DNA from: Massilia sp. 9096
Lineage (GTDB): Bacteria; Pseudomonadota; Gammaproteobacteria; Burkholderiales; Burkholderiaceae_D
DNA length: 64,000 nucleotides
NCBI RefSeq assembly: GCF_000745265.1
Contig: NZ_JQNN01000001.1
Span: 2,232,001 to 2,296,000, forward strand
Direction of reading: 5' to 3'
A model generated the notes under the pieces. The model saw only the letters and a list, made by a program, of their open reading frames with translations, ran no database searches and was not told the DNA's origin. Positions 54,001 through 63,123 of the stretch are shown here, piece after piece (position 1 is the first letter of the stretch; every line of letters starts with the position of its first letter). A program made the translations under genes and the position numbers.

Positions 54001-55296
54001 ATGCTGAGCAGTACAACGGACGCCAAGGCGATCGAACGCACGACGGTGCGGCGCTGGTATAAACAGTTATGGATTCAAGTGCTGGTCGCGATGGCGCTCG
54101 GCATCCTCACCGGCCACTTCTTCCCCGACCTGGGCACCAAGCTGCAGCCACTCGGCGATGGCTTCATCAAGCTGATCCGGATGTTGATTGCGCCGATCAT
54201 CTTCTCCACCGTCGTTCTGGGCATCGCCAAGATGGACGACATGGCGCGCGTCGGGCGCGTGGCCATCAAAGGCTTGCTTTACTTCGAGGTCATGACCACG
54301 ATCGCCCTCGTCATCGGCCTGGTCGTCGTCAACATCTGGCAACCGGGCGCCGGCATGCACGTCAACGCCTCCAACCTGGACACGCATTCGATCAAAGGCT
54401 ATGTGGCGCAAGGCCATGAAGCCGGCATCATCCCCTTCCTGATGAACATCATCCCGACCACCATGGTCGGCTCGCTCGCGGAAGGCCAGATCCTGCAAGT
54501 GCTGTTGGTCTCGGTACTGCTCGGGTTTGCGCTGGTGCGCTTCGGCGCCGCCGGCAAGCCGGTGATCGACCTGCTCGAAGCGCTGTCGCAAGTCTTTTTC
54601 GGCATGGTCGCCATCGTCATGTGGGCGGCGCCACTTGGCGCGTTCGGGGCGATCGCCTTCACGGTGGGAAAATACGGCGCCGGCGCCCTGCTCTCGCTGG
54701 GCAACCTGCTGCTGTGCTTCTACGTCACCTGCCTGATCTTCATCTTCGCGGTGCTCGGTCCGATTTCGCGCCTGTGCGGCTTCAGCCTGTTCAAGCTGAT
54801 GCGCTACCTGCGCGAGGAAATCCTGGTCTGCCTGGCCACCACTTCGTCCGAAAGCGTACTGCCGCGCATGCTGATCAAGATGGAGCAGCTCGGCTGCAAG
54901 TCCAGCGTGGTCGGCCTCATCATCCCCACCGGGTATTCGTTCAACCTGGACGGGACCTGTCTCTACCTGGCCAGCGTGACCGTATTCCTCGCGCAAGCGA
55001 CCAATACCCCGCTCGACATCACCCAGCAGATCATCCTGCTCGGCGTGCTGCTGTTGACCTCCAAGGGTGCGGCCGGCGTGGCCGGTGCCGCCTTCGTCGT
55101 ACTGGCCGCCACGCTGTCGACGGTCGGCACCATCCCGGTGGCAAGCGTGGCCCTGATCCTCGGCGTGCACCGCCTGCTGTCCGAGGGCCTGACGCCGACC
55201 AACCTGATCGGCAACGCCGTCGCCACCATCGTGATCTCGAAGTGGGAGAACGCGCTGGACAGCGACCAGATGCACCGCGTTCTCAACCGCGAATAA
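54001..55296 (+). CDS. dctA: C4-dicarboxylate:cation symporter DctA-like
   Basis: A 431-residue inner-membrane transporter of the dicarboxylate/amino acid:cation symporter family with eight helices and two hairpins. Family motifs include LIRMLIAPIIFSTVV near residue 60, ATTSSESVLPRM near 282 (substrate-binding serine loop), GYSFNLDGTCLYL near 315 and TSKGAAGVAGAAFVVLAAT near 355. It imports dicarboxylates such as succinate, malate or oxaloacetate analogues with cations. Here it is followed by a porin and the lig genes, so an aromatic-derived di- or tricarboxylate is a possible substrate; that is inference. Confidence 0.92.
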   Translation: MLSSTTDAKAIERTTVRRWYKQLWIQVLVAMALGILTGHFFPDLGTKLQPLGDGFIKLIRMLIAPIIFSTVVLGIAKMDDMARVGRVAIKGLLYFEVMTTIALVIGLVVVNIWQPGAGMHVNASNLDTHSIKGYVAQGHEAGIIPFLMNIIPTTMVGSLAEGQILQVLLVSVLLGFALVRFGAAGKPVIDLLEALSQVFFGMVAIVMWAAPLGAFGAIAFTVGKYGAGALLSLGNLLLCFYVTCLIFIFAVLGPISRLCGFSLFKLMRYLREEILVCLATTSSESVLPRMLIKMEQLGCKSSVVGLIIPTGYSFNLDGTCLYLASVTVFLAQATNTPLDITQQIILLGVLLLTSKGAAGVAGAAFVVLAATLSTVGTIPVASVALILGVHRLLSEGLTPTNLIGNAVATIVISKWENALDSDQMHRVLNRE

Positions 55297-55382
55297 ATGC
55301 CAACGGGCAGGGCTAGGCGCCCTGCTCTCTTCTGGCTACGGAGCACCAAGAGTCCGGGCCTTCATAATAATCAGGAGACACC

Positions 55383-56426
55383 ATGAGCAGCCCTGTCCCT
55401 ACGGCCGCAGGCCGCGCCTTTGCCTGCGCGCTAGGCGGTACCATCCTTTGCTGTGCTGCAGCCTCGGCACAGGCACAGACCAACGTCCAGGTCTACGGCC
55501 TGGTCGGCAGCTACTTCGGCAGTATCAAGCGCAGCGACAACGTCGACCGTACGACCGTCGTCGGCTCCGGCGGCCTGACGACTTCCTGGTGGGGCATTCG
55601 TGGCAGCGAGGACCTGGGCGACGGCACCAAGGCCATTTTCCAGCTGGAGCAGTTCTTCCAGCCCGACACCGGTGGCGCCGGCCGCAGTCCCACTGACCCG
55701 ACCGGCTTCTCGCGTAGCGGCTGGGTCGGCCTGTCGGGCAGCTATGGCCAACTGACCATCGGACGCCATACCTCGCCGTATTACGTATCGATGCAAATGG
55801 TGAATCCGTTCGGCTCGTCGGTGGTGTTCTCGCCGCTGGTGGTGCAAAGCTACGTGGCGTCGTTCAGCAACACCGTGATCGGCGATACTGTGTGGAACAA
55901 CGTCATCCAATATGTCGCGCCGACGGTCGGCGGGCTGAGCACGACCATCGTCTACGCACCCGGAGAGGTGGCCGGCAACAGCAGCGTCAACAATGCGGGC
56001 GTCCATCTGCGCTACGTACACGACAAGTTGACCGCCGTACTGTCGGCACAACGCGTACGCACCGCCGCGGTCGCTCCATCGACCGGACAGGAAGCCTATC
56101 TGGCAGGCATGGCCTACGATGCCGGCTGGGCCAAGCTGTACGCCTCGGCGCAGGCCACCGACAATGCCGTCACCAACATCCGGTCGCGCACCTGGCAGCT
56201 GGGCACTTCGGTGCCGGTCACGGCAGGCGGCTCGATCCTGGTCTCATGGGCCCATACCACGCAAGACAATCCGAAGGCCGTGGTGGGCACGCACGACACC
56301 GCCGGTCTGGGTTACGACTACTTCATGTCGCGCCGCACCGACGTGTACCTTACTTACCTGTACGACCATATCGAAGGCAAGGTCAAGGGCAACAGCTACG
56401 CGCTTGGCATCCGCCACACTTTCTAA
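55383..56426 (+). CDS. Gram-negative general porin
   Basis: A 347-residue outer-membrane porin of the betaproteobacterial OmpC-like family (Porin_4). Signal peptide to about residue 31 (cleavage after AQA), then NVQVYGLVGSYFG, the loop-3 constriction region with GGAGRSPTDPTGFSRSGWVGL, and a C-terminus ending in GIRHTF with the required terminal Phe. AGGAGACACC precedes the ATG. It follows dctA by 86 bp and is probably co-transcribed, serving as its outer-membrane entry. Confidence 0.9.
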   Translation: MSSPVPTAAGRAFACALGGTILCCAAASAQAQTNVQVYGLVGSYFGSIKRSDNVDRTTVVGSGGLTTSWWGIRGSEDLGDGTKAIFQLEQFFQPDTGGAGRSPTDPTGFSRSGWVGLSGSYGQLTIGRHTSPYYVSMQMVNPFGSSVVFSPLVVQSYVASFSNTVIGDTVWNNVIQYVAPTVGGLSTTIVYAPGEVAGNSSVNNAGVHLRYVHDKLTAVLSAQRVRTAAVAPSTGQEAYLAGMAYDAGWAKLYASAQATDNAVTNIRSRTWQLGTSVPVTAGGSILVSWAHTTQDNPKAVVGTHDTAGLGYDYFMSRRTDVYLTYLYDHIEGKVKGNSYALGIRHTF

Positions 56427-56438
56427 GCCAAGCCCGGT

Positions 56439-57362
56439 TCAGGCCAGGTAAGCGTCGGCGCTCTGCTGGCGCGCCGCGTATTGGGTAAGGATCACGCTCT
56501 CCAGCATGGCCGTTGCCTTCGTCCCCAACCGCGACATCGGATGCTGGTTACTGGTGGCGAGTGCCATGCGCGCGGACAAAGCGGGATCGGTGATGCGCGT
56601 GCAGTGAAAGCGCCGCCGGCGCGCATCGGCCAGGATTGCGTTCAGTGGCAGTAGCGCATGGCCGTAGCCTTCATCGACCAGGTCGAGGATCGGGGGTACG
56701 GCATCGATCTCGAGCACGATGTTGAGATGAATGCTGTGTTCGGACGCGACCATTTCGACCAGCGTGCGGATCGCGTGCAGCCGGCCTGGAATGATGAGTG
56801 GGTATTGCGGCAGCTCGCGCAATGCGATCGTGGACGGCACCTTCGCCTCGGGTTTGCTGATCAAGAACATCTCTTCGCCGAACAGTATCCGTTTGTCCAC
56901 CAGCGGCGTCTCGCCGGTGTCATACAAAATTGCCGCGTCGATGCGCCCCATCGCCAGCCATTCTGCCAGATAGCTCGACAGCCCTTCCGAGACGCTGATG
57001 TTCGCCTGCGGGAACTGCCCCTGGAAGCCGCGTACGAGGGCCAGCGTGGCGACCCGAGCCACGCTTGGCGCCAGCCCGACCTTGAAATTGCCGTCGAGCG
57101 TACCCTGCAGATTTTTCAGCGCATTTCTTGCGCCGTCGACCTGATGCAGGATGCCCTTGCTGTGCTCGAGCAGTACCTTGCCGGCTTCGGTCAGCACGAC
57201 GCCACGCCCGTTGCGGCGCAACAGGTTCTGGCGCAGGTCCACCTCGAGCTGGCGCACCAAGCGGCTCAGCGCCGGCTGCGTGCGGCCAAGGATAGCGGAG
57301 GCGCGCGTGAAGCTGCTCAGTTCGGCAACGTGAACGAAAGCGTCGAGCTGTTCGAGGTTCAT
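56439..57362 (-). CDS. LysR family transcriptional regulator
   Basis: A 307-residue regulator. The N-terminal winged helix starts MNLEQLDAFVHVAELSSFTR and has GRTQPALSRLVRQLE as the recognition helix; the C-terminal inducer-binding domain spans about 90-300. It is divergent from the lig genes and likely activates them in response to a pathway intermediate, as LigR-type regulators do. The palindrome at 57370-57386 lies immediately upstream. The start at 57362 follows the family length; the upstream open frame is spurious. Confidence 0.9.
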   Translation of the reverse strand: MNLEQLDAFVHVAELSSFTRASAILGRTQPALSRLVRQLEVDLRQNLLRRNGRGVVLTEAGKVLLEHSKGILHQVDGARNALKNLQGTLDGNFKVGLAPSVARVATLALVRGFQGQFPQANISVSEGLSSYLAEWLAMGRIDAAILYDTGETPLVDKRILFGEEMFLISKPEAKVPSTIALRELPQYPLIIPGRLHAIRTLVEMVASEHSIHLNIVLEIDAVPPILDLVDEGYGHALLPLNAILADARRRRFHCTRITDPALSARMALATSNQHPMSRLGTKATAMLESVILTQYAARQQSADAYLA

Positions 57363-57369
57363 ATTCTGG

Positions 57370-57386
57370 TATGCAAAAATCGCATA
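57370..57386. promoter_or_regulatory. LysR-type operator
   Basis: TATGCAAAAATCGCATA: TATGC and GCATA flank seven bases, containing the T-N11-A motif bound by LysR regulators. It lies between the LysR gene (8 bp away) and the tautomerase gene (start at 57465) and fits autoregulation with activation of the lig operon. Confidence 0.7.
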
Positions 57387-57464
57387 GGAGCTAGTCGGAT
57401 ATGACCATTGTATAGGTGCACACCCCTCGGCACAATCGGCAGCATCCGTCAACCGAGAATCTCC

Positions 57465-58598
57465 ATGAATCATCAACGCAATTCTGACCTGAGACCGATA
57501 CCCTGCATGCTCATGCGCGGCGGCACCTCGCGAGGCCCGTTCTTTCTCGAGTCCGAGCTGCCGAGCGACCGTGCGCTGCGCGACCGCGTGCTACTGGCTG
57601 CGATGGGCTCACCGGATAAGCGCCAGATCGACGGCCTGGGAGGCGCCCACCCGCTTACCAGCAAGGTCGGCATCGTGCGCAGGAGCGCGACCCCGGGCGT
57701 TGACCTTGATTTCCTGTTCGCCCAGCTCCAGCCGGACAATGACACGGTCGATACCACGCCCAATTGCGGCAACATGCTGGCCGCAGTACTGCCCTTCGCG
57801 CTCGAGCGCGGCCTGCTGCCGATCGCATCCGGCACAACCACCGCGCGCGTACTCACGCTGAACACCGGCATGCAATGCGACGTGACGGTCCAGACCCCGA
57901 ACGGGCGCCTTTCCTACCTGGGCGACGCGCGCATCGACGGCGTCCCCGGCACCGCCGCGCCGATCAGCATCAATTTCCTCGACACCGCCGGCTCGGTCTG
58001 CCCGTCGCTGCTGCCCAGCGGTCATGTGCTGGACCGCATCCAGGTCGAGCATGACGCACAGAAGTTCGAAGTCGACGCCACGCTGATCGACAACGGCATG
58101 CCGATGGTGCTGGTGAAAGCCGCCGATTTCGGCGTGACCGGCTACGAAAGCGTGGCCGAGCTGAACGCCAACGAAGGCCTGCGCGCCCGGCTCGAAGCGC
58201 TGCGCCTGAGCGTCGGGCCCCTGATGGGCCTGGGCGAGGTTGCCTGCAAGAGCTACCCGAAGATGTGCCTGATCGCGCCCCCGCGTGCGGGCGGAAGCAT
58301 CGCTACGCGTTGTTTCATTCCGCACCTTTGCCACGAAGCGATCGGCGTGCTGGCGGCGGTAACCGTCGCCACCGCCTGCGTACTCGAGGGCTCGGTCGCC
58401 GACGGCAACGCCGAGGTACCACCGGGCACGAGCAAGACCATTTCGGTCGAGCACCCGACCGGAGAATTCAGCGTCGAACTGGGCCTCGATCCGGCCGGTC
58501 CGCAAAAGGTGGTGCGCGCCGCCCTGCTACGCACCGCGCGCCCGATCATGCGCGGCGAAGTGCTGGTTTCCGAAGAGCTCTGGACCGGCAACGTCTAA
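57465..58598 (+). CDS. PrpF-family 4-oxalomesaconate tautomerase
   Basis: A 377-residue enzyme of the PrpF family. MLMRGGTSRGPFFLE near residue 17 and TPNCGNMLAAV near 105 (catalytic Cys) are the family signature, and the KMCLIAPPR block is near 275. LigU and GalD of this family isomerise 4-oxalomesaconate in the protocatechuate 4,5-cleavage and gallate pathways. Its place directly before LigI, LigJ and LigK homologues supports that over aconitate isomerase. The ATG is at 57465; 17 bp separate its stop from the next start. Confidence 0.87.
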   Translation: MNHQRNSDLRPIPCMLMRGGTSRGPFFLESELPSDRALRDRVLLAAMGSPDKRQIDGLGGAHPLTSKVGIVRRSATPGVDLDFLFAQLQPDNDTVDTTPNCGNMLAAVLPFALERGLLPIASGTTTARVLTLNTGMQCDVTVQTPNGRLSYLGDARIDGVPGTAAPISINFLDTAGSVCPSLLPSGHVLDRIQVEHDAQKFEVDATLIDNGMPMVLVKAADFGVTGYESVAELNANEGLRARLEALRLSVGPLMGLGEVACKSYPKMCLIAPPRAGGSIATRCFIPHLCHEAIGVLAAVTVATACVLEGSVADGNAEVPPGTSKTISVEHPTGEFSVELGLDPAGPQKVVRAALLRTARPIMRGEVLVSEELWTGNV

Positions 58599-58615
58599 TT
58601 TTCACAGGAGTCTGC

Positions 58616-59554
58616 GTGACCGAATCGACCGTAATGAAAACGCCGGGTTGGCTCGACTGGTATGCCAACCCGACCAAACCCGAGTTCGTGTTGCCTCCCG
58701 GCGCAGTCGACGCGCATTGCCATGTGTTCGGCCCCCACGACAAGTTCCCTTATGCGCCGGAACGCAAGTACACGCCGTGCGACGCCAGCAAGGAGCAGCT
58801 GTTCGCCCTGCGCGACTTCCTCGGCTTCTCCCGCAACGTGATCGTCCAGGCAACCTGCCATGGCGCCGATAACCGCGCCCTGGTCGACGCCTGCCGCGCT
58901 GCGGCCGGCCGCGCGCGCGGGGTCGCCACAGTGCGCCGCAGCGTCACCGACGACGAGCTTCACGCCCTGCACGTCGCCGGGGTGCGTGGCGTGCGCTTCA
59001 ACTTCGTCAAGCGCCTGGTCGACTTCACGCCCAAGGAGGAACTGCTGGAGATCGCCGGGCGCATCGCGAAACTGGGCTGGCACGTAGTGATCTACTTCGA
59101 GGCGCAGGACCTGGCCGAGTTGTGGGACTTCTTCACTGCGCTACCTACCAAGGTCGTGGTCGACCACATGGGCCGGCCAAACGTCGACAAGGACATCGAC
59201 GGTCCCGAGTTCGGCCTGTTCCTGAAGTTCATGGAACAACACGACAACGTGTGGAGCAAGGTCAGCTGTCCCGAGCGCCTGAGCGTGACGGGTCCGGCGG
59301 CCCTCGACGGCGAACGTGCGCCTTACCGCGACGTGATCCCGTTCGCCCGCCGCATCGTCGAGCGCTTCCCGGACCGCGTCCTGTGGGGCACCGACTGGCC
59401 GCATCCGAACCTGAAGGACCACATGCCCGACGACGGCCTGCTGGTCGACATCATCCCGCACATCGCGCCCACGCCCGAGCTGCAACGCAAGCTGCTGGTC
59501 GACAATCCGATGCGCCTGTACTGGCCGGAAGAGACAGCGCTCGGCACCCGCTAA
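58616..59554 (+). CDS. ligI: 2-pyrone-4,6-dicarboxylate hydrolase (LigI-like)
   Basis: A 312-residue amidohydrolase. The [10 protein letters not shown] near residue 31 gives the metal-binding His-x-His pair, and RPNVDKDID and [10 protein letters not shown] near 250 are typical of LigI. It opens 2-pyrone-4,6-dicarboxylate to 4-oxalomesaconate. The start is GTG 58616 with AGGAG upstream; ATG 58634 lies six codons further. It is the second gene of the operon. Confidence 0.88.
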   Translation: MTESTVMKTPGWLDWYANPTKPEFVLPPGAVDAHCHVFGPHDKFPYAPERKYTPCDASKEQLFALRDFLGFSRNVIVQATCHGADNRALVDACRAAAGRARGVATVRRSVTDDELHALHVAGVRGVRFNFVKRLVDFTPKEELLEIAGRIAKLGWHVVIYFEAQDLAELWDFFTALPTKVVVDHMGRPNVDKDIDGPEFGLFLKFMEQHDNVWSKVSCPERLSVTGPAALDGERAPYRDVIPFARRIVERFPDRVLWGTDWPHPNLKDHMPDDGLLVDIIPHIAPTPELQRKLLVDNPMRLYWPEETALGTR

Positions 59555-59572
59555 AAAGAAAAGGAACACGTC

Positions 59573-60610
59573 ATGAGACAACCATTGGTCATCGACTGCC
59601 ACGGCCACTACACGACCGCCCCGAAAGCGCTGGAGAACTGGCGCAACGCCCAGGTCGCCAACCTGAACACGCCAGAACTGGGTCCGAAAGCCTCCGACCT
59701 GAAGATCAGCGACGACGAGCTGCGCGAATCGATCGAAGCCAACCAGCTGCGCCTGATGCGCGAGCGCGGCTCGGACTTGACCATCTTCTCGCCGCGCGCC
59801 AGTTTCATGGCTCACCACATCGGCAACTTCGAGACGAGCGCCACCTGGGCAGCGATTTGCAACGAACTCTGTTACCGCGTGTCCCAGCTGTTCCCGGACA
59901 ACTTCATCGGTGCGGCCATGCTGCCGCAATCCCCTGGCGTCGACCCGGCCACCTGCATTCCGGAACTGGAACGCTGCGTCAAGGAGTTCGGCATGGTCGG
60001 CATCAACCTGAACCCGGACCCCTCGGGCGGCCACTGGACCTCGCCCCCGCTGTCCGATCGCCACTGGTACCCGATCTACGAGAAGATGGTCGAGTACGAC
60101 ATCCCGGCGATGATCCACGTCTCGACCAGCTGCAACCCATGCTTCCACACCACCGGTGCACACTACCTGAACGCCGACACCACTGCCTTCATGCAGTGCC
60201 TGACCAGCGACCTGTTCAAGGATTTCCCGACCCTGAAGTTCCTGATCCCCCACGGCGGCGGCGCCGTGCCCTACCACTGGGGTCGCTTCCGCGGCCTGGC
60301 GCAGGAGATGAAGAAGCCGCTGCTCGAGGAGCACCTGCTGAACAACATCTTCTTCGACACCTGCGTCTACCACCAGCCGGGCATCGACCTGCTCGCCAAG
60401 GTCATCCCGACCAAGAACGTGCTGTTCGCCTCGGAGATGATCGGCGCCGTGCGCGGCATCGACCCCGAGACCGGCCACTACTACGACGACACCAGGCGCT
60501 ACATCCAGGCCGCAGCCTTGATCGACGAAGACCGCTTCCAGATTTTCGAAGGCAATGCACGCAAGGTCTATCCGCGCCTCGACGCCGCCCTGAACAAGAA
60601 AGGCCTCTGA
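59573..60610 (+). CDS. ligJ: 4-oxalomesaconate hydratase (LigJ-like)
   Basis: A 345-residue amidohydrolase-fold enzyme. The metal-binding start [12 protein letters not shown] (His-x-His) lies at residues 6-17, and [16 protein letters not shown] near 228 is a family landmark. LigJ hydrates 4-oxalomesaconate to 4-carboxy-4-hydroxy-2-oxoadipate. AAGGAACACG precedes the ATG. The gene lies between ligI and ligK homologues with short gaps. Confidence 0.9.
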   Translation: MRQPLVIDCHGHYTTAPKALENWRNAQVANLNTPELGPKASDLKISDDELRESIEANQLRLMRERGSDLTIFSPRASFMAHHIGNFETSATWAAICNELCYRVSQLFPDNFIGAAMLPQSPGVDPATCIPELERCVKEFGMVGINLNPDPSGGHWTSPPLSDRHWYPIYEKMVEYDIPAMIHVSTSCNPCFHTTGAHYLNADTTAFMQCLTSDLFKDFPTLKFLIPHGGGAVPYHWGRFRGLAQEMKKPLLEEHLLNNIFFDTCVYHQPGIDLLAKVIPTKNVLFASEMIGAVRGIDPETGHYYDDTRRYIQAAALIDEDRFQIFEGNARKVYPRLDAALNKKGL

Positions 60611-60612
60611 CC

Positions 60613-61311
60613 ATGACCACTCCCCTGATGAACCAGCTCGGCATCGTCAAGCGCAACATCGAGCGCGCTGACCGCGCGGCCGTCGATCAGCTGGCCACTT
60701 TTGGCGCTGCGACCGTGCACGAGGCGATGGGCCGGGTCGGCCTGATGAAGCCTTACATGCGTCCGATCTACCCCGGCGCGATGGTCGGCGGCACTGCCGT
60801 GACAGTGCTGCTGCACCCGGGCGACAACTGGATGCTGCACGTGGCCGCCGAGCAGATCCAGCCGGGCGACGTGGTCGTGGCCGCGCTCACCGCCGAGTGC
60901 ACCGACGGCTTTTTCGGCGACCTGCTGGCCACCAGTTTCGTCGCCCGCGGCGCCAGGGCGCTGATCATCGACGCCGGCGTGCGCGACGTGCGCGTGCTCA
61001 AGGAGATGGGTTTTCCGGTGTGGAGCCGCGCGATCAGCGCCAAGGGCACGATCAAGGCGACGCTCGGCTCGGTCAACATCCCGGTGGTCTGCGCCGGCGT
61101 CCTGGTCAACCCGGGCGATGCGGTGGTAGCCGATGACGACGGCGTGGTCGTGGTCCCGGCGCTCGAGGCCGCACGCGTCGCCGCGGCGGCGCACAAGCGC
61201 GAAGACCTGGAAGGCGAAAAGCGCGCCAAGCTGGCCGCCGGCGTCCTCGGCCTGGACATGTACGGCATGCGCGAGCCGCTGGCCAAGGCCGGCTTGAAGT
61301 ACGTCGATTAA
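60613..61311 (+). CDS. ligK: 4-carboxy-4-hydroxy-2-oxoadipate aldolase/oxaloacetate decarboxylase (LigK-like)
   Basis: A 232-residue enzyme of the RraA/aldolase fold. The conserved [16 protein letters not shown] near residue 30 and the [17 protein letters not shown] loop (in part, near 115; the Arg-Asp pair binds metal and substrate) match LigK/ProA. It cleaves 4-carboxy-4-hydroxy-2-oxoadipate to pyruvate and oxaloacetate, ending the pathway. It starts two bases after the stop codon of the ligJ gene. A fragment of nrdB in the opposite direction follows it directly. Confidence 0.92.
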   Translation: MTTPLMNQLGIVKRNIERADRAAVDQLATFGAATVHEAMGRVGLMKPYMRPIYPGAMVGGTAVTVLLHPGDNWMLHVAAEQIQPGDVVVAALTAECTDGFFGDLLATSFVARGARALIIDAGVRDVRVLKEMGFPVWSRAISAKGTIKATLGSVNIPVVCAGVLVNPGDAVVADDDGVVVVPALEAARVAAAAHKREDLEGEKRAKLAAGVLGLDMYGMREPLAKAGLKYVD

Positions 61312-61765
61312 TAGTCCGACCATACAGGCGTGGGTGTGGATGGCCTCTTCGAAACCCTGGCGCAGCAGGTACTCGCGGCTTTCCGGCGCCGTGATGGGGC
61401 GGTAGGTGCCCAGCACGATGTTGTTGGCCGCCAGCGAGTTCGAGGTCACGAAGAAGCCCAGGTTGCGCTTGACGATGACAACCATGGGTGTCTATCCTGC
61501 CGGTTAACGTCTGCTCCTGGAAGATTCCGGCCGGTCGATTCAGCATAACAGGCTGCCAATGCGAAAAGCTCGGCAACCGTCACGACAGACAGCGTCGGAC
61601 GCAGTCAATCCGATCCGCGGCAACTCCTCAGTCAACGCAACATAAGCAAGAAATTCTGCTGTGGCCAACGCACGTCCGGCAGCCAACGCCGCTACACTGG
61701 TCATTTCCATTCACGGCATGCCTGCCGGCGCCATCGCAGGTAGCGACTTCTTACGGAAACCGATC
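61312..61765. other. Intergenic region with nrdB fragment
   Basis: About 450 bases between the ligK gene and the methyltransferase. The left part holds the minus-strand nrdB fragment (61327-61485). The remainder shows no gene, repeat or operator that I can support. Confidence 0.4.
61327..61485 (-). pseudogene. nrdB: Fragment of ribonucleotide reductase beta-subunit gene (nrdB)
   Basis: A minus-strand frame reads [20 protein letters not shown], then [20 protein letters not shown] and FEEAIHTHA, which is the internal NrdB segment that carries iron-ligand Glu and His residues. It corresponds to only about 50 of roughly 350 residues. The match stops at HTHA, about 16 bases past the ligK stop codon, and no NrdB sequence is seen on the other side. 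It is a displaced gene piece, not a working gene. The apparent 305-codon frame from 61485 into ligK is an artefact. Confidence 0.8.
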
Positions 61766-62536
61766 ATGCACCGCACCCGCTCGCGCAGTTGTCGCACCTC
61801 CCGCCGTACCCTATCCATCCTGCTGGCCTGCCTGTCGGCTCTTACGCTGCTGTCATCCGCTCATATCGATGCTGCGGCACAGGCGGCGGCCGCCGATACG
61901 CGCTATGAACGCGTCGTACCCAGCCCGGATGGCATCGGCAAGCGCTACATGGGCCGCGAGATCGCCGGCGTGATGGGTTGGGAGGGCGCGCAATGGCTCG
62001 AGCGCGAAAGCCGCGCACGCGAGGAGCGGCCGGAATTACTTCTGCGCGAACTGGCGCTGGCGCCCGGCATGACAGTGGCCGACATCGGCGCCGGGACCGG
62101 CTACTACACCTGGCAGCTGGCGAAACAGGTCGGACCTGACGGACGTGTGTATGCAGTTGACGTCCAACCGGAAATGATCAGCATGCTCGACAGCCAAATG
62201 GCAAAGCGCGGCGTGCGCAACGTGGTCTCGGTACTGGGCAGCGAAACCACCGTCAAACTGCCGCCAAACAGCGTCGACTTGGCAATCATGGTCGATGTCT
62301 ATCACGAGCTCGCCTATCCCTCGGAGGTCCTCGACAGCATTGTCAACGCCTTGAAGCCGGGTGGGCGCGTGGTCTTCGTCGAATATCGGGCCGAAGATCC
62401 GGCAGTCGCGATCAAGCCGCTGCATAAGATGAGCGTGGCGCAGGTACGGCGTGAAGCCACGGCGCATGGCCTGAAGTGGGAACGCAGCATCGAATCGCTG
62501 CCGATCCAGCATGCGATCGTTTTCCGGAAACCCTGA
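61766..62536 (+). CDS. Class I SAM-dependent methyltransferase with signal peptide
   Basis: A 256-residue protein. The N-terminus is basic and then hydrophobic (TLSILLACLSALTLLSS, about residues 14-30), which looks like a signal peptide with cleavage near AAAQA. The methyltransferase motif I is VADIGAGTGYYTW near residue 100, with acidic VDVQPEM after the next strand. SAM is a cytoplasmic cofactor, so export would be odd; similar exported-looking methyltransferases exist in proteobacteria. The start ATG at 61766 was chosen because it begins this leader; the frame is open to 61661. Confidence 0.8.
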   Translation: MHRTRSRSCRTSRRTLSILLACLSALTLLSSAHIDAAAQAAAADTRYERVVPSPDGIGKRYMGREIAGVMGWEGAQWLERESRAREERPELLLRELALAPGMTVADIGAGTGYYTWQLAKQVGPDGRVYAVDVQPEMISMLDSQMAKRGVRNVVSVLGSETTVKLPPNSVDLAIMVDVYHELAYPSEVLDSIVNALKPGGRVVFVEYRAEDPAVAIKPLHKMSVAQVRREATAHGLKWERSIESLPIQHAIVFRKP

Positions 62537-62792
62537 GCGCAGATTTCGTGCGGTTGCTAACAATGAGTAACGGCCCGGGAGCTGAAGCGGCACATGCGCG
62601 GGAGCTCACCATTCGAAACGTGAGAAATCACAATGGCCCATGGCCAAGCGGGAGCAGTCCAATCGGTTCGCTAGACCGTAGCAGGCTGACAGGCTAACCA
62701 ACGGCTTATCGATTCAGCGCATGGGCGACGCGAACGACGACAGATAGGTACCTGAGCAGGATCAGAACTTGGGTGTATGCGAGGAGATAGGA

Positions 62793-62841
62793 TGGAGGCG
62801 AGGACGGGAGTCGAACCCGTCTAGACGGCTTTGCAGGCCGT
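62793..62841 (-). tRNA. tRNA-Cys(GCA), 3' segment only (probable attachment-site remnant)
   Basis: On the minus strand the anticodon arm ACGGC-CTGCAAA-GCCGT (anticodon GCA), the T-arm ACGGG-TTCGACT-CCCGT and the 3' end CCTCGCC-TCCA are intact. Upstream, the 5' acceptor strand (which should read GGCGAGG) and a proper D-arm are missing, so it cannot fold as a tRNA. Retention of anticodon stem to CCA is what tyrosine-integrase elements leave as their second attachment site. Confidence 0.75.
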
Positions 62842-62871
62842 TTCGTCCTCTATGAATCAATGAGTTAGCCC

Positions 62872-62893
62872 AGCACCACACTTTAGCACCACA
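62872..62893 (+). repeat. Direct repeat AGCACCACA (two copies)
   Basis: Copies at 62872-62880 and 62885-62893, 13 bases apart from start to start, about 30 bases from the tRNA fragment. Their size, spacing and place resemble arm-type integrase sites; this is inference. Confidence 0.4.
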
Positions 62894-63123
62894 TCGGTTC
62901 GCTTGGATGAAGCAAACCAGTGGACTAAGTCCCTTCCCTAACGCTGTTGCCTGCAGAGCAACGAGCGAATTTTTTAGGCGTTCTCAGCCGGGTCTTTCAT
63001 TAACCAGCGGCTTTTCGAGTGACCATGGATATAAGATATTCGAAACAATGTAACTACGGTAAAGTGCCGCTAACGTCGGTCTGCTCTAGGCAACGGCATG
63101 ATCAAGGCTGCAGATCACCGCGC

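Larger units (their letters stand above)
62537..63123. other. Intergenic region with tRNA fragment and short direct repeats
   Basis: About 590 bases without a protein gene. It holds the tRNA-Cys 3' segment (62793-62841) and two copies of AGCACCACA (62872-62880 and 62885-62893). The stretch from about 62900 to 63060 is relatively A/T-rich. No integrase or transposase is seen. Confidence 0.45.

Noticed and set aside
60568..61485. A 305-codon minus-strand frame starting with NrdB-like residues
   Set aside because: Only the first 50 or so codons resemble NrdB; the rest is antisense to ligK, so it is not a gene.
62793..62867. A complete tRNA-Cys gene
   Set aside because: The 5' acceptor strand would read TAACTCA, which cannot pair with CCTCGCC, and the D-arm is not normal.
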